64,000 nucleotides of DNA from HGM11501 sp045123995 (lineage in GTDB: Bacteria; Bacillota; Clostridia; CAKSNL01; HGM11501): assembly GCA_045123995.1 (NCBI GenBank), contig JBGVKY010000007.1:1-64000 (forward strand), given 5' to 3'. The notes under the pieces were generated by a model. That model worked only from the letters and a program-made list of their open reading frames with translations. It did not search any database and was not told where the DNA came from. Shown one piece after another: positions 22,722 to 32,274 of the stretch (within the stretch, counting starts at the first letter, position 1; each line of letters begins with the position of its first letter). The position numbers and the translations under genes are program-made.

Positions 22722-25160
22722 ATGCCGTCCTTTGAAGACAGATTTACAGAAAAATCAAAACACGTATTATCCGCCGCCCAATCCTTTGCGGAAAAAATGG
22801 GAACAGGCTATGTAGGAAGCGAACATGTGCTTTTAGGTCTTTTAGACGAAGAAACAGGCACCGCCTTTCGCTATCTTTCAGAAAAAGGTGTGACACTTTC
22901 AAAAGTAATTGATAAAATCAATGAATTTTTGGAGGTTCCCAACGAGCCTAAAAGTATTACGGAATATACCCCCAGAACCAAGCGTATTTTAGAGATAAGC
23001 TTTATGGAGGCAGGAAATTTAGGTTCGAGCTTTATTGATACAGAACACATACTTCTGGCGCTTTTCAGGGAGGGACAAAATGTAGCCTTGAGAATTTTAT
23101 CCTCCTTAGGCCTTCCCAGAAACGCCTATAACGACATATTGAACTTCCTTTTGGGTGCATCCGGAGAAAGCCATCATGACACATCAAATCCCCAGGGGAA
23201 GCCGGGCAAAAAGAGTAACACTCCCACATTAAATCAGTTTGGCAGAGACCTTACCCAAGGTGCCAAAGAGGGTAAGTTTGACCCTGTAATAGGCAGAAGC
23301 GAAGAAATAGAAAGAGTAATTCAGATTTTATCAAGACGAAGCAAAAACAATCCCTGTCTGATAGGTGAGCCCGGTGTCGGTAAAACGGCTATTGCCGAGG
23401 GTCTTGCCCAGATGATTGTAAAAGGAGAAGTTCCTGAAAACTTAAAGGGCAAGCGCCTTTTCACTTTGGATTTATCCTCCATGCTGGCAGGTGCAAAATA
23501 TCGAGGCGAATTTGAAGAAAGATTAAAAACAGCAGTTGATGAAATTATAAAGAGCAAAAACGTCATTTTATTTATTGACGAAATTCACACCATCATAGGT
23601 GCCGGTGCTGCCGAGGGAGCCATTGATGCTTCCAATATATTAAAGCCCTCACTTGCCCGTGGAGAGCTTCAGTTAATAGGTGCCACCACCATAAACGAAT
23701 ACAGAAAATATATAGAAAAGGACTCTGCCTTGGAAAGACGATTTCAGCCTGTCACCGTTGGCGAGCCCACGGTGGACGAGACCATTTTAATCTTAAAAGG
23801 CTTAAAGGATAAGTACGAGGCTCACCACAATACAAAAATCACAGACTCAGCTATAGATGCGGCTGCAAAGCTTTCCGCAAGATATATCTCCGACAGATTT
23901 TTGCCCGATAAAGCTATTGACTTAATTGATGAGGCCTGCTCCAGAGCACGAATGGTCAGCCTTACCCCACCTCCTGAATTAAAGGAACTTGAAGATAAAT
24001 TAAATGAAGTTAAAAAGGAAAAGGAATCATCAATAGCTTCTCAGGAGTTTGAAAAAGCCGCAGCATTGCGTGATAAGGAAAAGGAAATTTCAGACAATCT
24101 TAAAATAAAGAAAGACGATTGGTCTAAAAAAACTTTCGAAAGTCACACTGAAATCACAGAGGATAATATTGCACAGGTTCTTTCTGCCTGGACTCATATT
24201 CCCGTAAGCAAGTTAGGTGAAGACGATGCAAAAAGACTTTTAGATCTTGAGAATGTTCTCCACCAGAGGGTTGTGGGGCAGAGCGATGCAGTAAGTGCAG
24301 TTGCCAGAGCTATACGCCGAGGAAGAATGGGACTTAAAGATCCCAAAAGACCCATTGGTTCCTTTATATTCTTAGGCCCCACGGGTGTGGGAAAAACCGA
24401 GCTTTCAAAGGCTCTGGCAGAGGCTATGTTTGCAGATGAGGATGCTCTCATACGAGTTGATATGTCTGAATATATGGAAAAGCACTCTGTATCCAAGCTT
24501 GTAGGCTCACCTCCGGGATATGTGGGATTTGACGAAGGCGGTCAGCTTACGGAAAAGGTAAGAAGAAAACCTTATTCCGTTATACTGTTTGACGAAATTG
24601 AAAAGGCACATCCCGACGTTTTCAATATCATGCTCCAGATTTTAGACGACGGTATTTTAACGGATTCACAGGGTAAAAAAGTGGATTTCAAAAACACCGT
24701 AATCATTATGACCTCCAACATCGGGGCAAGGAAAATTACCGATACTGCAAAATCCATCGGCTTTTCTGATACCTCCAAGGCAGCGGATCATGAAAAGATA
24801 AAGGAAAATGTACTTTCAGAACTGAAAAAAGAATTCCGTCCCGAATTTTTAAACAGAATTGATGAAATTATAGTGTTCCATAAGCTTTCAGAAGAAGAAA
24901 TAAAGAAAATCGCAAAGCTTTTATTAAAGAGTGTTGAACAAAGAATGGAAGCCATGGAAATAAAAATTTCCTTTGATGACTCTCTCCTTTCCATGATTGC
25001 AAAAGAGGGCTTTGATGAAACCTATGGTGCAAGACCTTTAAAACGCGCAATACAGAGCAAGATTGAAGATTTTCTGGCAGAAAAAATGCTTTCTGGCGAA
25101 ATCAAAAAAGGCGATGAGAAAAACCTTTCCTTTGACGGAGAAAAGGTTATAGTTAAATAA
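22722..25160 (+). CDS. clpC: AAA+ protease subunit ClpC
   Basis: The 812-aa unfoldase has two N-terminal Clp repeats (1-145), a D1 ATPase with GEPGVGKTA, a UVR/M-domain with EFEKAAALRDKEKE, and a D2 ATPase with GPTGVGKTE. The KLVGSPPGYVG pore loop lies in D2. It unfolds arginine-phosphorylated substrates and feeds them to ClpP. Last gene of the CtsR-controlled operon, followed by a strong terminator. No clpP is present in this window. Confidence 0.95.
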   Translation: MPSFEDRFTEKSKHVLSAAQSFAEKMGTGYVGSEHVLLGLLDEETGTAFRYLSEKGVTLSKVIDKINEFLEVPNEPKSITEYTPRTKRILEISFMEAGNLGSSFIDTEHILLALFREGQNVALRILSSLGLPRNAYNDILNFLLGASGESHHDTSNPQGKPGKKSNTPTLNQFGRDLTQGAKEGKFDPVIGRSEEIERVIQILSRRSKNNPCLIGEPGVGKTAIAEGLAQMIVKGEVPENLKGKRLFTLDLSSMLAGAKYRGEFEERLKTAVDEIIKSKNVILFIDEIHTIIGAGAAEGAIDASNILKPSLARGELQLIGATTINEYRKYIEKDSALERRFQPVTVGEPTVDETILILKGLKDKYEAHHNTKITDSAIDAAAKLSARYISDRFLPDKAIDLIDEACSRARMVSLTPPPELKELEDKLNEVKKEKESSIASQEFEKAAALRDKEKEISDNLKIKKDDWSKKTFESHTEITEDNIAQVLSAWTHIPVSKLGEDDAKRLLDLENVLHQRVVGQSDAVSAVARAIRRGRMGLKDPKRPIGSFIFLGPTGVGKTELSKALAEAMFADEDALIRVDMSEYMEKHSVSKLVGSPPGYVGFDEGGQLTEKVRRKPYSVILFDEIEKAHPDVFNIMLQILDDGILTDSQGKKVDFKNTVIIMTSNIGARKITDTAKSIGFSDTSKAADHEKIKENVLSELKKEFRPEFLNRIDEIIVFHKLSEEEIKKIAKLLLKSVEQRMEAMEIKISFDDSLLSMIAKEGFDETYGARPLKRAIQSKIEDFLAEKMLSGEIKKGDEKNLSFDGEKVIVK

Positions 25161-25187
25161 AAAAACAGCCCCAAGGGCTGTTTTTTT
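25158..25187. terminator. Terminator between clpC and fba
   Basis: AAAAAAACAGCCC-CAA-GGGCTGTTTTTTT is a perfect 13-bp stem with a short loop. It serves clpC on the + strand and can serve the convergent fba gene. Confidence 0.9.
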
Positions 25188-25188
25188 A

Positions 25189-26217
25189 TTATCTGAATAA
25201 GGTTTTTCCTGCGGACTCCAAGTCGTTACAAGCTTCAACCACGCGCTTTGCCATTCCTTCTTCGCCTTTCTTTAAGTAAGCACGGGGGTCGTACATCTTT
25301 TTATTTCCCACTTCTCCGTCGATTTTAAGCATTCCGTCATAGTTTTTGAACATATGGTCAACAACGGGAGTAGAGAAAGCGTACTGAGTATCGGTATCTA
25401 TATTCATCTTTATTACGCCATAGCCTAAAGTTTCCTTGATTTCTTCCTTGGAAGAACCTGAACCGCCATGGAATACAAGGTAGAATCCCTTATCATTTCC
25501 GTATTTAGCCTTTAAGGCATCCTGTCCGTTTTTGAGAATTGAGGGATTTAACTTTACGTTGCCCGGCTTATATACGCCGTGAACGTTACCGAAGGTTGCG
25601 GCAACAGTATATGTACCGTCTATATCCTTTAAGGCATCGTAAACCTTTAACATATCTTCGGGAGTTGTATATAACTTATCATTTGCTACGCCTTCGTTGT
25701 TCTGACCGTCTTCCTCTCCGCCTACAACGCCGGTTTCAACTTCTAAAACAATCTGGCTTTTTGCGCAACGTGCGAAAAGCTCTTTTGCGATTTTTATGTT
25801 TTCATCAAGGGTAATATCGCTTCCGTCAAACATATGACTGTTGAAAAGATTTGGTCTTCCCTCGGCACGTCTCTTTTCTGTTTCAGCTATAAGAGGAAGC
25901 ATAAAGCCTTCAAGCTTTCCCTTTGTGCAGTGGTCTGTATGCAGAGCAACATATACGTTATATTTTTCTGCCATGAGTCTAACATGGTCTGCCAGGCTTA
26001 TAGCACCCAAAACCTTGTCATTGAGATTAAGTCCTGACGCGAATTCAGCTCCGCCGACAGAAACCTGAATGATACCGTCGGACTTGGCATCTGCCAGACC
26101 TTTTAATACTGCATTTGCAGTTTCCATGGAAGAAATGTTTACAGCGGGATATGCATAATGATTGTCATAAGCCGCTTTCATCATATTTAAGTACTGTTCA
26201 TAATTTACTACGGGCAT
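25189..26217 (-). CDS. fba: Class II fructose-bisphosphate aldolase
   Basis: The 342-aa zinc enzyme cleaves fructose 1,6-bisphosphate in glycolysis. Zinc and substrate regions are LHTDHCTKG, NVHGVYKPG and VFHGGSGSS. The length and AYPAVNISSMETANAVLKG start match the longer class II subtype. The start at ATG 26217 follows TTGGAGG by 7 bases; the frame can be extended to a TTG at 26232 but that covers the ribosome binding site. It is a single gene with its own consensus promoter. Confidence 0.94.
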   Translation of the reverse strand: MPVVNYEQYLNMMKAAYDNHYAYPAVNISSMETANAVLKGLADAKSDGIIQVSVGGAEFASGLNLNDKVLGAISLADHVRLMAEKYNVYVALHTDHCTKGKLEGFMLPLIAETEKRRAEGRPNLFNSHMFDGSDITLDENIKIAKELFARCAKSQIVLEVETGVVGGEEDGQNNEGVANDKLYTTPEDMLKVYDALKDIDGTYTVAATFGNVHGVYKPGNVKLNPSILKNGQDALKAKYGNDKGFYLVFHGGSGSSKEEIKETLGYGVIKMNIDTDTQYAFSTPVVDHMFKNYDGMLKIDGEVGNKKMYDPRAYLKKGEEGMAKRVVEACNDLESAGKTLFR

Positions 26218-26246
26218 TATCAAAACCTCCAACTTATATTTTTTTT

Positions 26247-26275
26247 ATTCTACCATAAATCCCAAGGTATGTCAA
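26247..26275 (-). promoter_or_regulatory. Promoter of fba
   Basis: TTGACA (26270-26275) and TAGAAT (26247-26252) are 17 bases apart on the minus strand, 30 bases before the start codon. Confidence 0.82.
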
Positions 26276-26417
26276 TTATTTAACTAATGAAAAAGTCCAC
26301 TAATTTAGAAAATTCAACACTTTATCCAATATTCTTCCCTATATAACTTTTTTTCTTGTCATAAAACAATGACTTTATGTGTAGACTATAACTATCTTAA
26401 TAAAAAGGACTGATTTT

Positions 26418-26891
26418 ATGTGGAAAAAATATAAGCCTTATGTAATTTCTTCGGCTATAGCTCTTTTAGTCGGAGGGCTTTCTGCTCTTTTTACCAAAGA
26501 CAACATGGATATTTATAAGGATATTGTCGCTCCTCCTTTAGCTCCGCCCTCATTTCTATTTCCCATTGTATGGTCAATTTTATATATTTTAATGGGAATT
26601 TCATCCGCCCTGGTCTATAAAAACAGAAAGCTGAATCCCCATAAAGCAAAAAATGCCCTGACCTATTATGCCGTATCTTTATTCTTTAACTTTTTCTGGA
26701 GCATTTTATTTTTCAATTTCCGCACGTTTTTGGCCTCTTTCATCTGGCTTTTTATACTCTGGATTTTAATACTCATCTGCATTATAAAATTTTATCATTT
26801 TTCAAAAACAGCTTCATATCTCTTAATTCCCTATTTTTTGTGGGTTTTGTTTGCTCTTTATCTGAATCTGGCTATTTATGTGTTAAATTAA
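26418..26891 (+). CDS. tspO: TspO/MBR family membrane protein
   Basis: The 157-aa protein has five hydrophobic helices and family signatures PPLAPPSFLFPIVWSILYIL and FNFFWSILFF, with W/P positions that line the porphyrin pocket. TspO proteins bind or degrade tetrapyrroles and respond to stress. Length is normal. It stands alone on the + strand between fba and the phage-like block, with a shared terminator after it. No heme genes are nearby, so the ligand here is unknown. Confidence 0.88.
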   Translation: MWKKYKPYVISSAIALLVGGLSALFTKDNMDIYKDIVAPPLAPPSFLFPIVWSILYILMGISSALVYKNRKLNPHKAKNALTYYAVSLFFNFFWSILFFNFRTFLASFIWLFILWILILICIIKFYHFSKTASYLLIPYFLWVLFALYLNLAIYVLN

Positions 26892-26924
26892 AAAGAAGGT
26901 GCATACCATGCACCTTCTTTTTAA
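26890..26924. terminator. Bidirectional terminator between tspO and phage-like block
   Basis: AAAAAGAAGGTGCAT-ACC-ATGCACCTTCTTTTT is a perfect 15-bp stem. It ends tspO and the convergent minus-strand phage-like operon, and marks the left border of that block. Confidence 0.9.
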
Positions 26925-26925
26925 T

Positions 26926-27900
26926 TCATACCTCACGCCAGTCAGGTCCGTACAAAATTCCGTCTCTTATCTTATATCCTGCATTTTCAAGATAATCCAC
27001 ATCAGCTGCGCTCAAAGCTTTTATTCCGTTTGTTTTATATATAGCTACAGCATTTTCAACCGGGTCATAGTTTGAAAGATAACTGTTTCCCGCAGCATCA
27101 TATAAAATCCCTGTGGAGGGATCGTACCAACACCCCTCTTCTATGGCTAAAAGCTTCTGGTCCCTGGATAAAGCCTCCCAGCCCATTGACTGAAAGTCCT
27201 GCATCATTAAAATATAATCTGACTTCTTAGCCTTATTTTCTGTTTCCTCTTCCTCCAAGGCCTCTTTTTCCTTTTCCCAAATTTCCTCTTCTTTTCTGAT
27301 TTTTTCTTCGGCAAGAGCTATTTCCTTTAAGTTTTTGTCCTGCTCGTATAAAAATTCATCATATGCCATTTTATAAAAATCTGTCATTTTATCCGCCGCT
27401 TCCTCCATGTAATCATTGTACTCTCCGCTTGCGGCCGATACTGCGTAGCTTCCTGCCACGCCTCCTGTCATGGAAGAAAGCTTACCAAGGGTATCTTCCA
27501 TGGCCTTTTTTCCCTCTCTCTCCATCTTATTCACATAATTTTTATATTTTTTATCACTTTCAGGGTCATAGGTAAATTCGGCATCTTCATACTTTTTTAA
27601 TGCCTTTTCTAAATCTACGTAGCCTTCTGCCTCTTCATAGTTGAAGGCGGGACTCATAGTACTGTTTCCCTTAAGACCCATGCCTATTTCATCGCTTCGT
27701 CTTCCGTCAGAAAGCTCCCATATACCTGTAGCTTCATCATAATAACTATCCTTACCGGTTTTTGCATCCCATCTTTTTACAAGCTGCACCTGTCTCTCAT
27801 GGGCTCCTTCAGGGTCCAATGCCCAATCTTCTCTGTTTTTTTGAAATTCCCGATCAAATTCTTCTTTTGTAATATCTTCATACATAAACTCATCTTTCAT
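26926..27900 (-). CDS. Phage virion-associated protein, coiled coil, last gene of block
   Basis: The 324-aa acidic protein contains FTYDPESDKKYKNYVNK, then an AMEDTLG-SSMTGGVAGSYAVS stretch and YNDYMEEAADKM. I recognise this pattern (tyrosine-rich lead, TGG-A-SYA core) from large structural proteins beside portal genes in Firmicutes podoviruses, where they may be internal virion or ejection proteins; this is recall, not a search. Residues 195-230 form a highly charged coiled coil. The C-terminal part has repeated short motifs of the form YDxxTGILYDxxG. Its start overlaps the portal gene by 11 bases, so it is the promoter-distal end of the operon. Exact role unknown. Confidence 0.6.
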   Translation of the reverse strand: MKDEFMYEDITKEEFDREFQKNREDWALDPEGAHERQVQLVKRWDAKTGKDSYYDEATGIWELSDGRRSDEIGMGLKGNSTMSPAFNYEEAEGYVDLEKALKKYEDAEFTYDPESDKKYKNYVNKMEREGKKAMEDTLGKLSSMTGGVAGSYAVSAASGEYNDYMEEAADKMTDFYKMAYDEFLYEQDKNLKEIALAEEKIRKEEEIWEKEKEALEEEETENKAKKSDYILMMQDFQSMGWEALSRDQKLLAIEEGCWYDPSTGILYDAAGNSYLSNYDPVENAVAIYKTNGIKALSAADVDYLENAGYKIRDGILYGPDWREV

Positions 27901-29551
27901 AAGCCTTCTCCTCTCTCAATTTTTCCTGCCTTTCAAAATTGGTTATTTTTGAAACAATCTCATCCTTTCCGTCAAAATCCATCATGGATAACATGAGCAG
28001 AGCCTGATGAGAATTTTTCGGATTGAAAATCCCCATTCTGTAAAGATTACTTGCCGTTTCATTCTGGGAAAGCTTTGAATAAGGATTGGTTTTCTGCGCC
28101 TTCACACTTATATCAAATATGGGTTTCCTTTTCAGAGAATTTCCTTCGTGGTCCGTAAGCTTCACCCCACCGGGACCTACAGTATCCTTAATCACCAGGT
28201 TTTTGTTGGAATAAGACACAAATTTTTCGCCCTCATTTGGTTTTACAATTCTGAAGGTTCTCTCGTTTGTATAAAACTGTCTTATAAGCTCGATAACAAG
28301 ATTTATTATCTTGACGTAGGCACGGTAACTGGTTTTTATCATATCACGGCTGGTTTTGTTCCCTGCCTCCTGAAGTGTTGCTATTGCCGCACCGCTGGTT
28401 ACGCCGCCCTGGGTTCCTCCGGAATTTACATCTCTGTTTCCTATATTTTCTTTAAGCTCGTAAATCTTTCTTTCCAGAAGCTTATAATAAATTCCGCTTA
28501 AGGGATTTAATGAAATCTGATGGAAACGTTCATCAGATATATCTCCCGCCACGGAAACAAAGGGCTTTGACCAGTCGGAAAATTCCTTTTCGTTTATGCC
28601 AACGTCTTTTTTCTTGAACCATCTGGGAGTTGTGGCTTTCTTGGTATAATCCATTATAAGGGCGTCCAGACAGTCGATATATTCCTGGGCATCTTTGGTT
28701 ACACTTATAATTCCGTAGCCTGTAACCTTATCAGCTTCAGGATAAAGTGTATCTATAACCACAGGATATAAACCGTGGTCATAAAATCCCTTTTCTTTAT
28801 AGTCCGGGTCATCTTCAGATGCGTAAAGCACGGTATCACCTGTATATTTACAGTAGTGAAGCACTGTTTTTCCATTGACCCTTTTCTTATAGTACCAGTC
28901 CACAACCAATGTCTGATTGCTTCTATCCACCTCGTCATCCTTTTCATATTCCGATAGGGTAACAGCTTCCTTTGATATTTCCTTATCGGGATAGCGTTCC
29001 TTAAGAACATCTGCGTCCATAGCGGCACAGATAAAAAGATTTGGACTTTTCTGTATATCCGAAACCGCAGGGTCCCAGAAAAGATTTAAAAGGTCAATAT
29101 TTTTAACCGTTATATCTCCTATTCCAAAGTCTTTGTCCACATCCCAGAAAACTCCGTAGCAGGCACTTCCATGTTTAAGCTTGTACCAGGTGCCTTCAGA
29201 GTAGGTTTCTTCAAATTCATTTCTGTCCAAAATAACCGGAATTATATCCGTGAGCATGGCCGCTTCATTCATATCTGACTCTTCCCTTGGAAGCATATAG
29301 GGTATGGGGTAGCTATCCATCATGTCGGCATGCTTATTCACAACTGCATTCCACATATACGCCGAGCTCGAGGGGGTAACTCCATTGTTTTCTCCGGATT
29401 TTTTCCACATCTGAAGACGCCATGCTTTTTCTTCCTCCACTATTCTGGATTCCAGGTTGACTTTCCCGTTCTTATATCTTTCCAATATAGCGGAAGCTTC
29501 CATGATTCTTTCATCCGAAGCTTTTTTATTTACACTTTTAATCTTTTTCAT
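27890..29551 (-). CDS. Phage portal protein (P22-like)
   Basis: The 553-aa protein forms the dodecameric gate through which DNA is packaged and ejected. Features are the helical N-terminus with WKKSGENNG and YPIPYMLP, the LLNLFWDPAVSDIQKSPNLF strand typical of P22-type portals, and GGVTSGAAIATLQEAGNKTS in the core. I chose ATG 29551, 4 bases after AAAGGAG; an extension to 29617 would overlap the terminase gene widely. It sits downstream of terminase, with the 324-aa gene after it. No frame damage is seen. Confidence 0.8.
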   Translation of the reverse strand: MKKIKSVNKKASDERIMEASAILERYKNGKVNLESRIVEEEKAWRLQMWKKSGENNGVTPSSSAYMWNAVVNKHADMMDSYPIPYMLPREESDMNEAAMLTDIIPVILDRNEFEETYSEGTWYKLKHGSACYGVFWDVDKDFGIGDITVKNIDLLNLFWDPAVSDIQKSPNLFICAAMDADVLKERYPDKEISKEAVTLSEYEKDDEVDRSNQTLVVDWYYKKRVNGKTVLHYCKYTGDTVLYASEDDPDYKEKGFYDHGLYPVVIDTLYPEADKVTGYGIISVTKDAQEYIDCLDALIMDYTKKATTPRWFKKKDVGINEKEFSDWSKPFVSVAGDISDERFHQISLNPLSGIYYKLLERKIYELKENIGNRDVNSGGTQGGVTSGAAIATLQEAGNKTSRDMIKTSYRAYVKIINLVIELIRQFYTNERTFRIVKPNEGEKFVSYSNKNLVIKDTVGPGGVKLTDHEGNSLKRKPIFDISVKAQKTNPYSKLSQNETASNLYRMGIFNPKNSHQALLMLSMMDFDGKDEIVSKITNFERQEKLREEKAYER

Positions 29552-29561
29552 AATTCTCCTT

Positions 29562-30968
29562 TCAGTACAGCAAATAGTCATATTTCCCCACTTTAACATC
29601 CTTTGAAAGAGGGTCAAATGCCTTTATTTCATAAGGAATGCTAAGCGAAGGAGCAATGGGCTTTGCCATACACATATACCTTACCTCATCGGCAATGTGA
29701 TCCTCTCCCTCAGTGTCCAGATCCTCAGGATGAGTTTTCGAAAAAACCAAGGAGGGAAAGGTTTTTATAAATCCCTCGCAGTTGGAAAACACATACATCA
29801 TCGGAATTTTATTTTCATCAAAATTCAGTCTGTAATGTACCTGCATCCAACCGGGGATTCTGTTATTGTCTCCCTTGTCAAAGTATATACCGAAGCTTTC
29901 TGCTGTTTCGTAAACCGAAGTCCCACGGGACTTGTCCCAGATAGAGGGGTCTGCAACACCTGAAATTTCTTTGCCTTTCAGCCAGGCGTGGCTTTTTTCC
30001 AATTCGGAAACTTTCGAAAATATCTTTTCAGGTGTCCATTTAACCCCTCTGTTGGGTATATAAAATCCGCCCTCATCCCTTGCACAGCCATAAAGCTCTA
30101 AAATTCTGTAGAGTCTGCCGTCAAAGTCAATCGCCCACCAGGCAACTGAAAAGGGCCTTGCGTATCCGAAGTCGAAGCTTCGCATAATTGTCCATTCCGG
30201 TGGCGGAGTAAAGGGTGCAATAACATGTGTATCAATTCTGTCTTCGTAATGCTCAATATTATTTTTAAATTCCGAAAAAAACTGTCCCTCGAAAATATCC
30301 CAGTCTCCGTATAATAAGGCCTTCTTCTCCGATAGGGGTAGAGATTCCAGTCTCTTTATATATGACGGGTCGTTTTCCATTAAAAACTTATTTTCCTCCA
30401 CTCTTGCTGGAATGAACAAAAAAGTTGTATCTCCTTTTCTAAAGGGTTTTCCGGGGATTCCTGGGTTTATGAACATGGTCTTCACCCAGGAATGCCCCTT
30501 GCTTCCGGGGTTGGTGGAGGACTTTATCTGCTTAGGAAATTTATTGACGCCTCGAAGACGGCTCCTCATATACTTATACTGATATTCCGTAAAATGAGTA
30601 AGCTCATCAAAGCGGATTATATCATATTCTGCCGACTGGTAATTGGTAACATCAGAATCATTTGCTATATACCCAAACTCAATGAATGAACCGTTTACAA
30701 AAGTCATCTTATGATTTACGGAAGAATATGTATAAATTTCTTTCGGAAAAAGGGAAAGTGCCGTAAGTATAATTGAACGGTTAAGCTCAGGAAATGAATT
30801 TCTTAAAATTATCTGCTTTATTCCGGGATATGCCATAGCCTTTATAAAAGCATCTATAAGCTGTCCGTAGCTTTTTCCGCCCCCGGCGGCTCCTCCGTAT
30901 AAAACTTCATCCTCTTTGGCATCAATAAACATTTTCTGTTTTTTTGTTACATTTAAGTCTATCTCCAT
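29562..30968 (-). CDS. terL: Phage terminase large subunit
   Basis: The 468-aa packaging motor has Walker A GGAAGGGKS at residues 25-33, a Walker B-like IIRFDELTHF near 115, and the RNase H-like nuclease domain with SFDFGYARPFSVAWW and GVADPSIWD. It cuts and pumps DNA into the capsid. ATPase and nuclease residues look intact, so it is not obviously decayed. No small terminase gene is adjacent; upstream is an 82-aa gene and the capsid gene, an order unlike the usual TerS-TerL-portal-capsid. Confidence 0.88.
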   Translation of the reverse strand: MEIDLNVTKKQKMFIDAKEDEVLYGGAAGGGKSYGQLIDAFIKAMAYPGIKQIILRNSFPELNRSIILTALSLFPKEIYTYSSVNHKMTFVNGSFIEFGYIANDSDVTNYQSAEYDIIRFDELTHFTEYQYKYMRSRLRGVNKFPKQIKSSTNPGSKGHSWVKTMFINPGIPGKPFRKGDTTFLFIPARVEENKFLMENDPSYIKRLESLPLSEKKALLYGDWDIFEGQFFSEFKNNIEHYEDRIDTHVIAPFTPPPEWTIMRSFDFGYARPFSVAWWAIDFDGRLYRILELYGCARDEGGFYIPNRGVKWTPEKIFSKVSELEKSHAWLKGKEISGVADPSIWDKSRGTSVYETAESFGIYFDKGDNNRIPGWMQVHYRLNFDENKIPMMYVFSNCEGFIKTFPSLVFSKTHPEDLDTEGEDHIADEVRYMCMAKPIAPSLSIPYEIKAFDPLSKDVKVGKYDYLLY

Positions 30969-30987
30969 TTTTCCTCCCCGGTCCTTT

Positions 30988-31236
30988 TTAGCCTTCAGAC
31001 AATTCGCTTATGCGCTCCTGGGCCTTGCCCTTCTGTCCCAATGCCTGCTCTATTACTAGGGCATATTTTCTCTTGATTTTTACTTTCTTTCCTCTGGGAA
31101 CTATGAGCGCTGTTCCGTTTAAGATTACAACAACGTCATCTTTATATCTGCCGTCATCCTTGTGAAGTGTTATTTCAACTTCCTCATTTAAGTAATCCTT
31201 GTTTTCGTAAATGTTTTCTTTAACCTTTGTAGCCAT
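30988..31236 (-). CDS. Small phage protein between capsid and terminase
   Basis: An 82-aa protein of unknown function, with a charged N-terminus (MATKVKENIYENKDYLNEEV) and a beta-rich core containing NGTALIVPRGKKVKIKRKYA. The translation start at 31236 follows AAGGAATTGATACT; a longer frame to 31254 is less well placed. Position directly after the capsid gene suggests a head accessory or decoration protein, but VPRGKKVKI-type proteins beside capsid genes have no firm assignment that I know. Confidence 0.6.
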   Translation of the reverse strand: MATKVKENIYENKDYLNEEVEITLHKDDGRYKDDVVVILNGTALIVPRGKKVKIKRKYALVIEQALGQKGKAQERISELSEG

Positions 31237-31254
31237 AGTATCAATTCCTTTCAA

Positions 31255-32256
31255 TTAGTTTTCTTCGTCTTCAAAGCTTGATGTGGTTTCTACTCTTACC
31301 ATGTAAGGTTCAACCAGAATTTCTGCAGTATGGTATGCTTTCCAGCCCACTGTAGAACGCTGATTTAAGGGGTCTCCCGTACCTGCGGAACCCAACGCCT
31401 TAACGATGGTTGTAAGACCTCCGCCTTCAATATCTGTTATACCGTAAGCATCCTTACCGAAAATAAGAGTTGCATAAACGCTTCTTCCGTCGGCACCTTC
31501 CTTCCAGATTTTAGCCTCTGTTGATTCGATTACCTTTACTCCTGCAATTTCTCCGATTTCACCGTTATAGATTTTTTCGACGTTATTTGAAGTGTACTTC
31601 TGGGCTTCAATCCAGTCGGGATCACTCATCAAATCGTAAGCTACTGAAGGATGCATGATTGCAATATAGTAACCGTCAATTTTGGGTGTGTTGTTCATTT
31701 TAAGAGTGCGGACTGCTCTCTTTAATACGTCAACGGACATATAGTGATTTCCTGTTTCAGCTCCGCCCTTTAATGCCCCTCTTGCTTCAACGCTGCCGTC
31801 AAAGTACTGAACGTTTGTACCGCAAACCAAAATATCTCTTTCCACGTTGTCGATGGTTCTTGCCGCCTGGTCTGAAATAAGCTCCAGGGTTTCGGTTACC
31901 ACGGGGTCTATTGACATAACGTTAAGATTATCGGAAATTGTGACATATCCGCCGTACTGGTGAATTGTACCCGTCACAGTGGATACGTCAAGATTCTGTC
32001 CGTCGGGAGTTACGCCCTCTGTGAGAGGTGTTGTAGCCTTACCGAGAGGTGTAAACTTACGGAACTCGATCTGATTACCGCCGTTTACAGGGATGTTTCT
32101 CTTCTGACCGAACTGACCGTGTATAAGATTGGGCTTTGCCAGATGAATTAAGGTTTTGTCATAGAAAACCTTGTTCTGTGATACTAAATTGTTGCCTTCC
32201 TTGTTAGATGTCATTGTGTTGGTGTTAAGACCAAATAAGTTTAAGTTGATATTCAT
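31255..32256 (-). CDS. Major capsid protein, N4-gp56 family
   Basis: The 333-aa protein matches the N4-gp56 type HK97-fold capsid family: QNKVFYDKTLIHLAKP, IPVNGGNQIEFRKFTPLG, TPLTEGVTPDG and TIHQYGGYVTISD in the N-terminal third, then VLVCGTN-like and a C-terminal HTAEILVEPYMVRVETTSS. It would build the icosahedral shell. It follows the scaffold-like gene by 18 bases. The N4-gp56 family is typical of podoviruses and of many gut Firmicutes prophages. Confidence 0.85.
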   Translation of the reverse strand: MNINLNLFGLNTNTMTSNKEGNNLVSQNKVFYDKTLIHLAKPNLIHGQFGQKRNIPVNGGNQIEFRKFTPLGKATTPLTEGVTPDGQNLDVSTVTGTIHQYGGYVTISDNLNVMSIDPVVTETLELISDQAARTIDNVERDILVCGTNVQYFDGSVEARGALKGGAETGNHYMSVDVLKRAVRTLKMNNTPKIDGYYIAIMHPSVAYDLMSDPDWIEAQKYTSNNVEKIYNGEIGEIAGVKVIESTEAKIWKEGADGRSVYATLIFGKDAYGITDIEGGGLTTIVKALGSAGTGDPLNQRSTVGWKAYHTAEILVEPYMVRVETTSSFEDEEN

Positions 32257-32274
32257 TATAATTCCTCCATTTAA

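Noticed and set aside
25539..25814. Arg-rich 91-codon + frame opposite fba
   Set aside because: Antisense shadow of fba; no ribosome binding site or family pattern.
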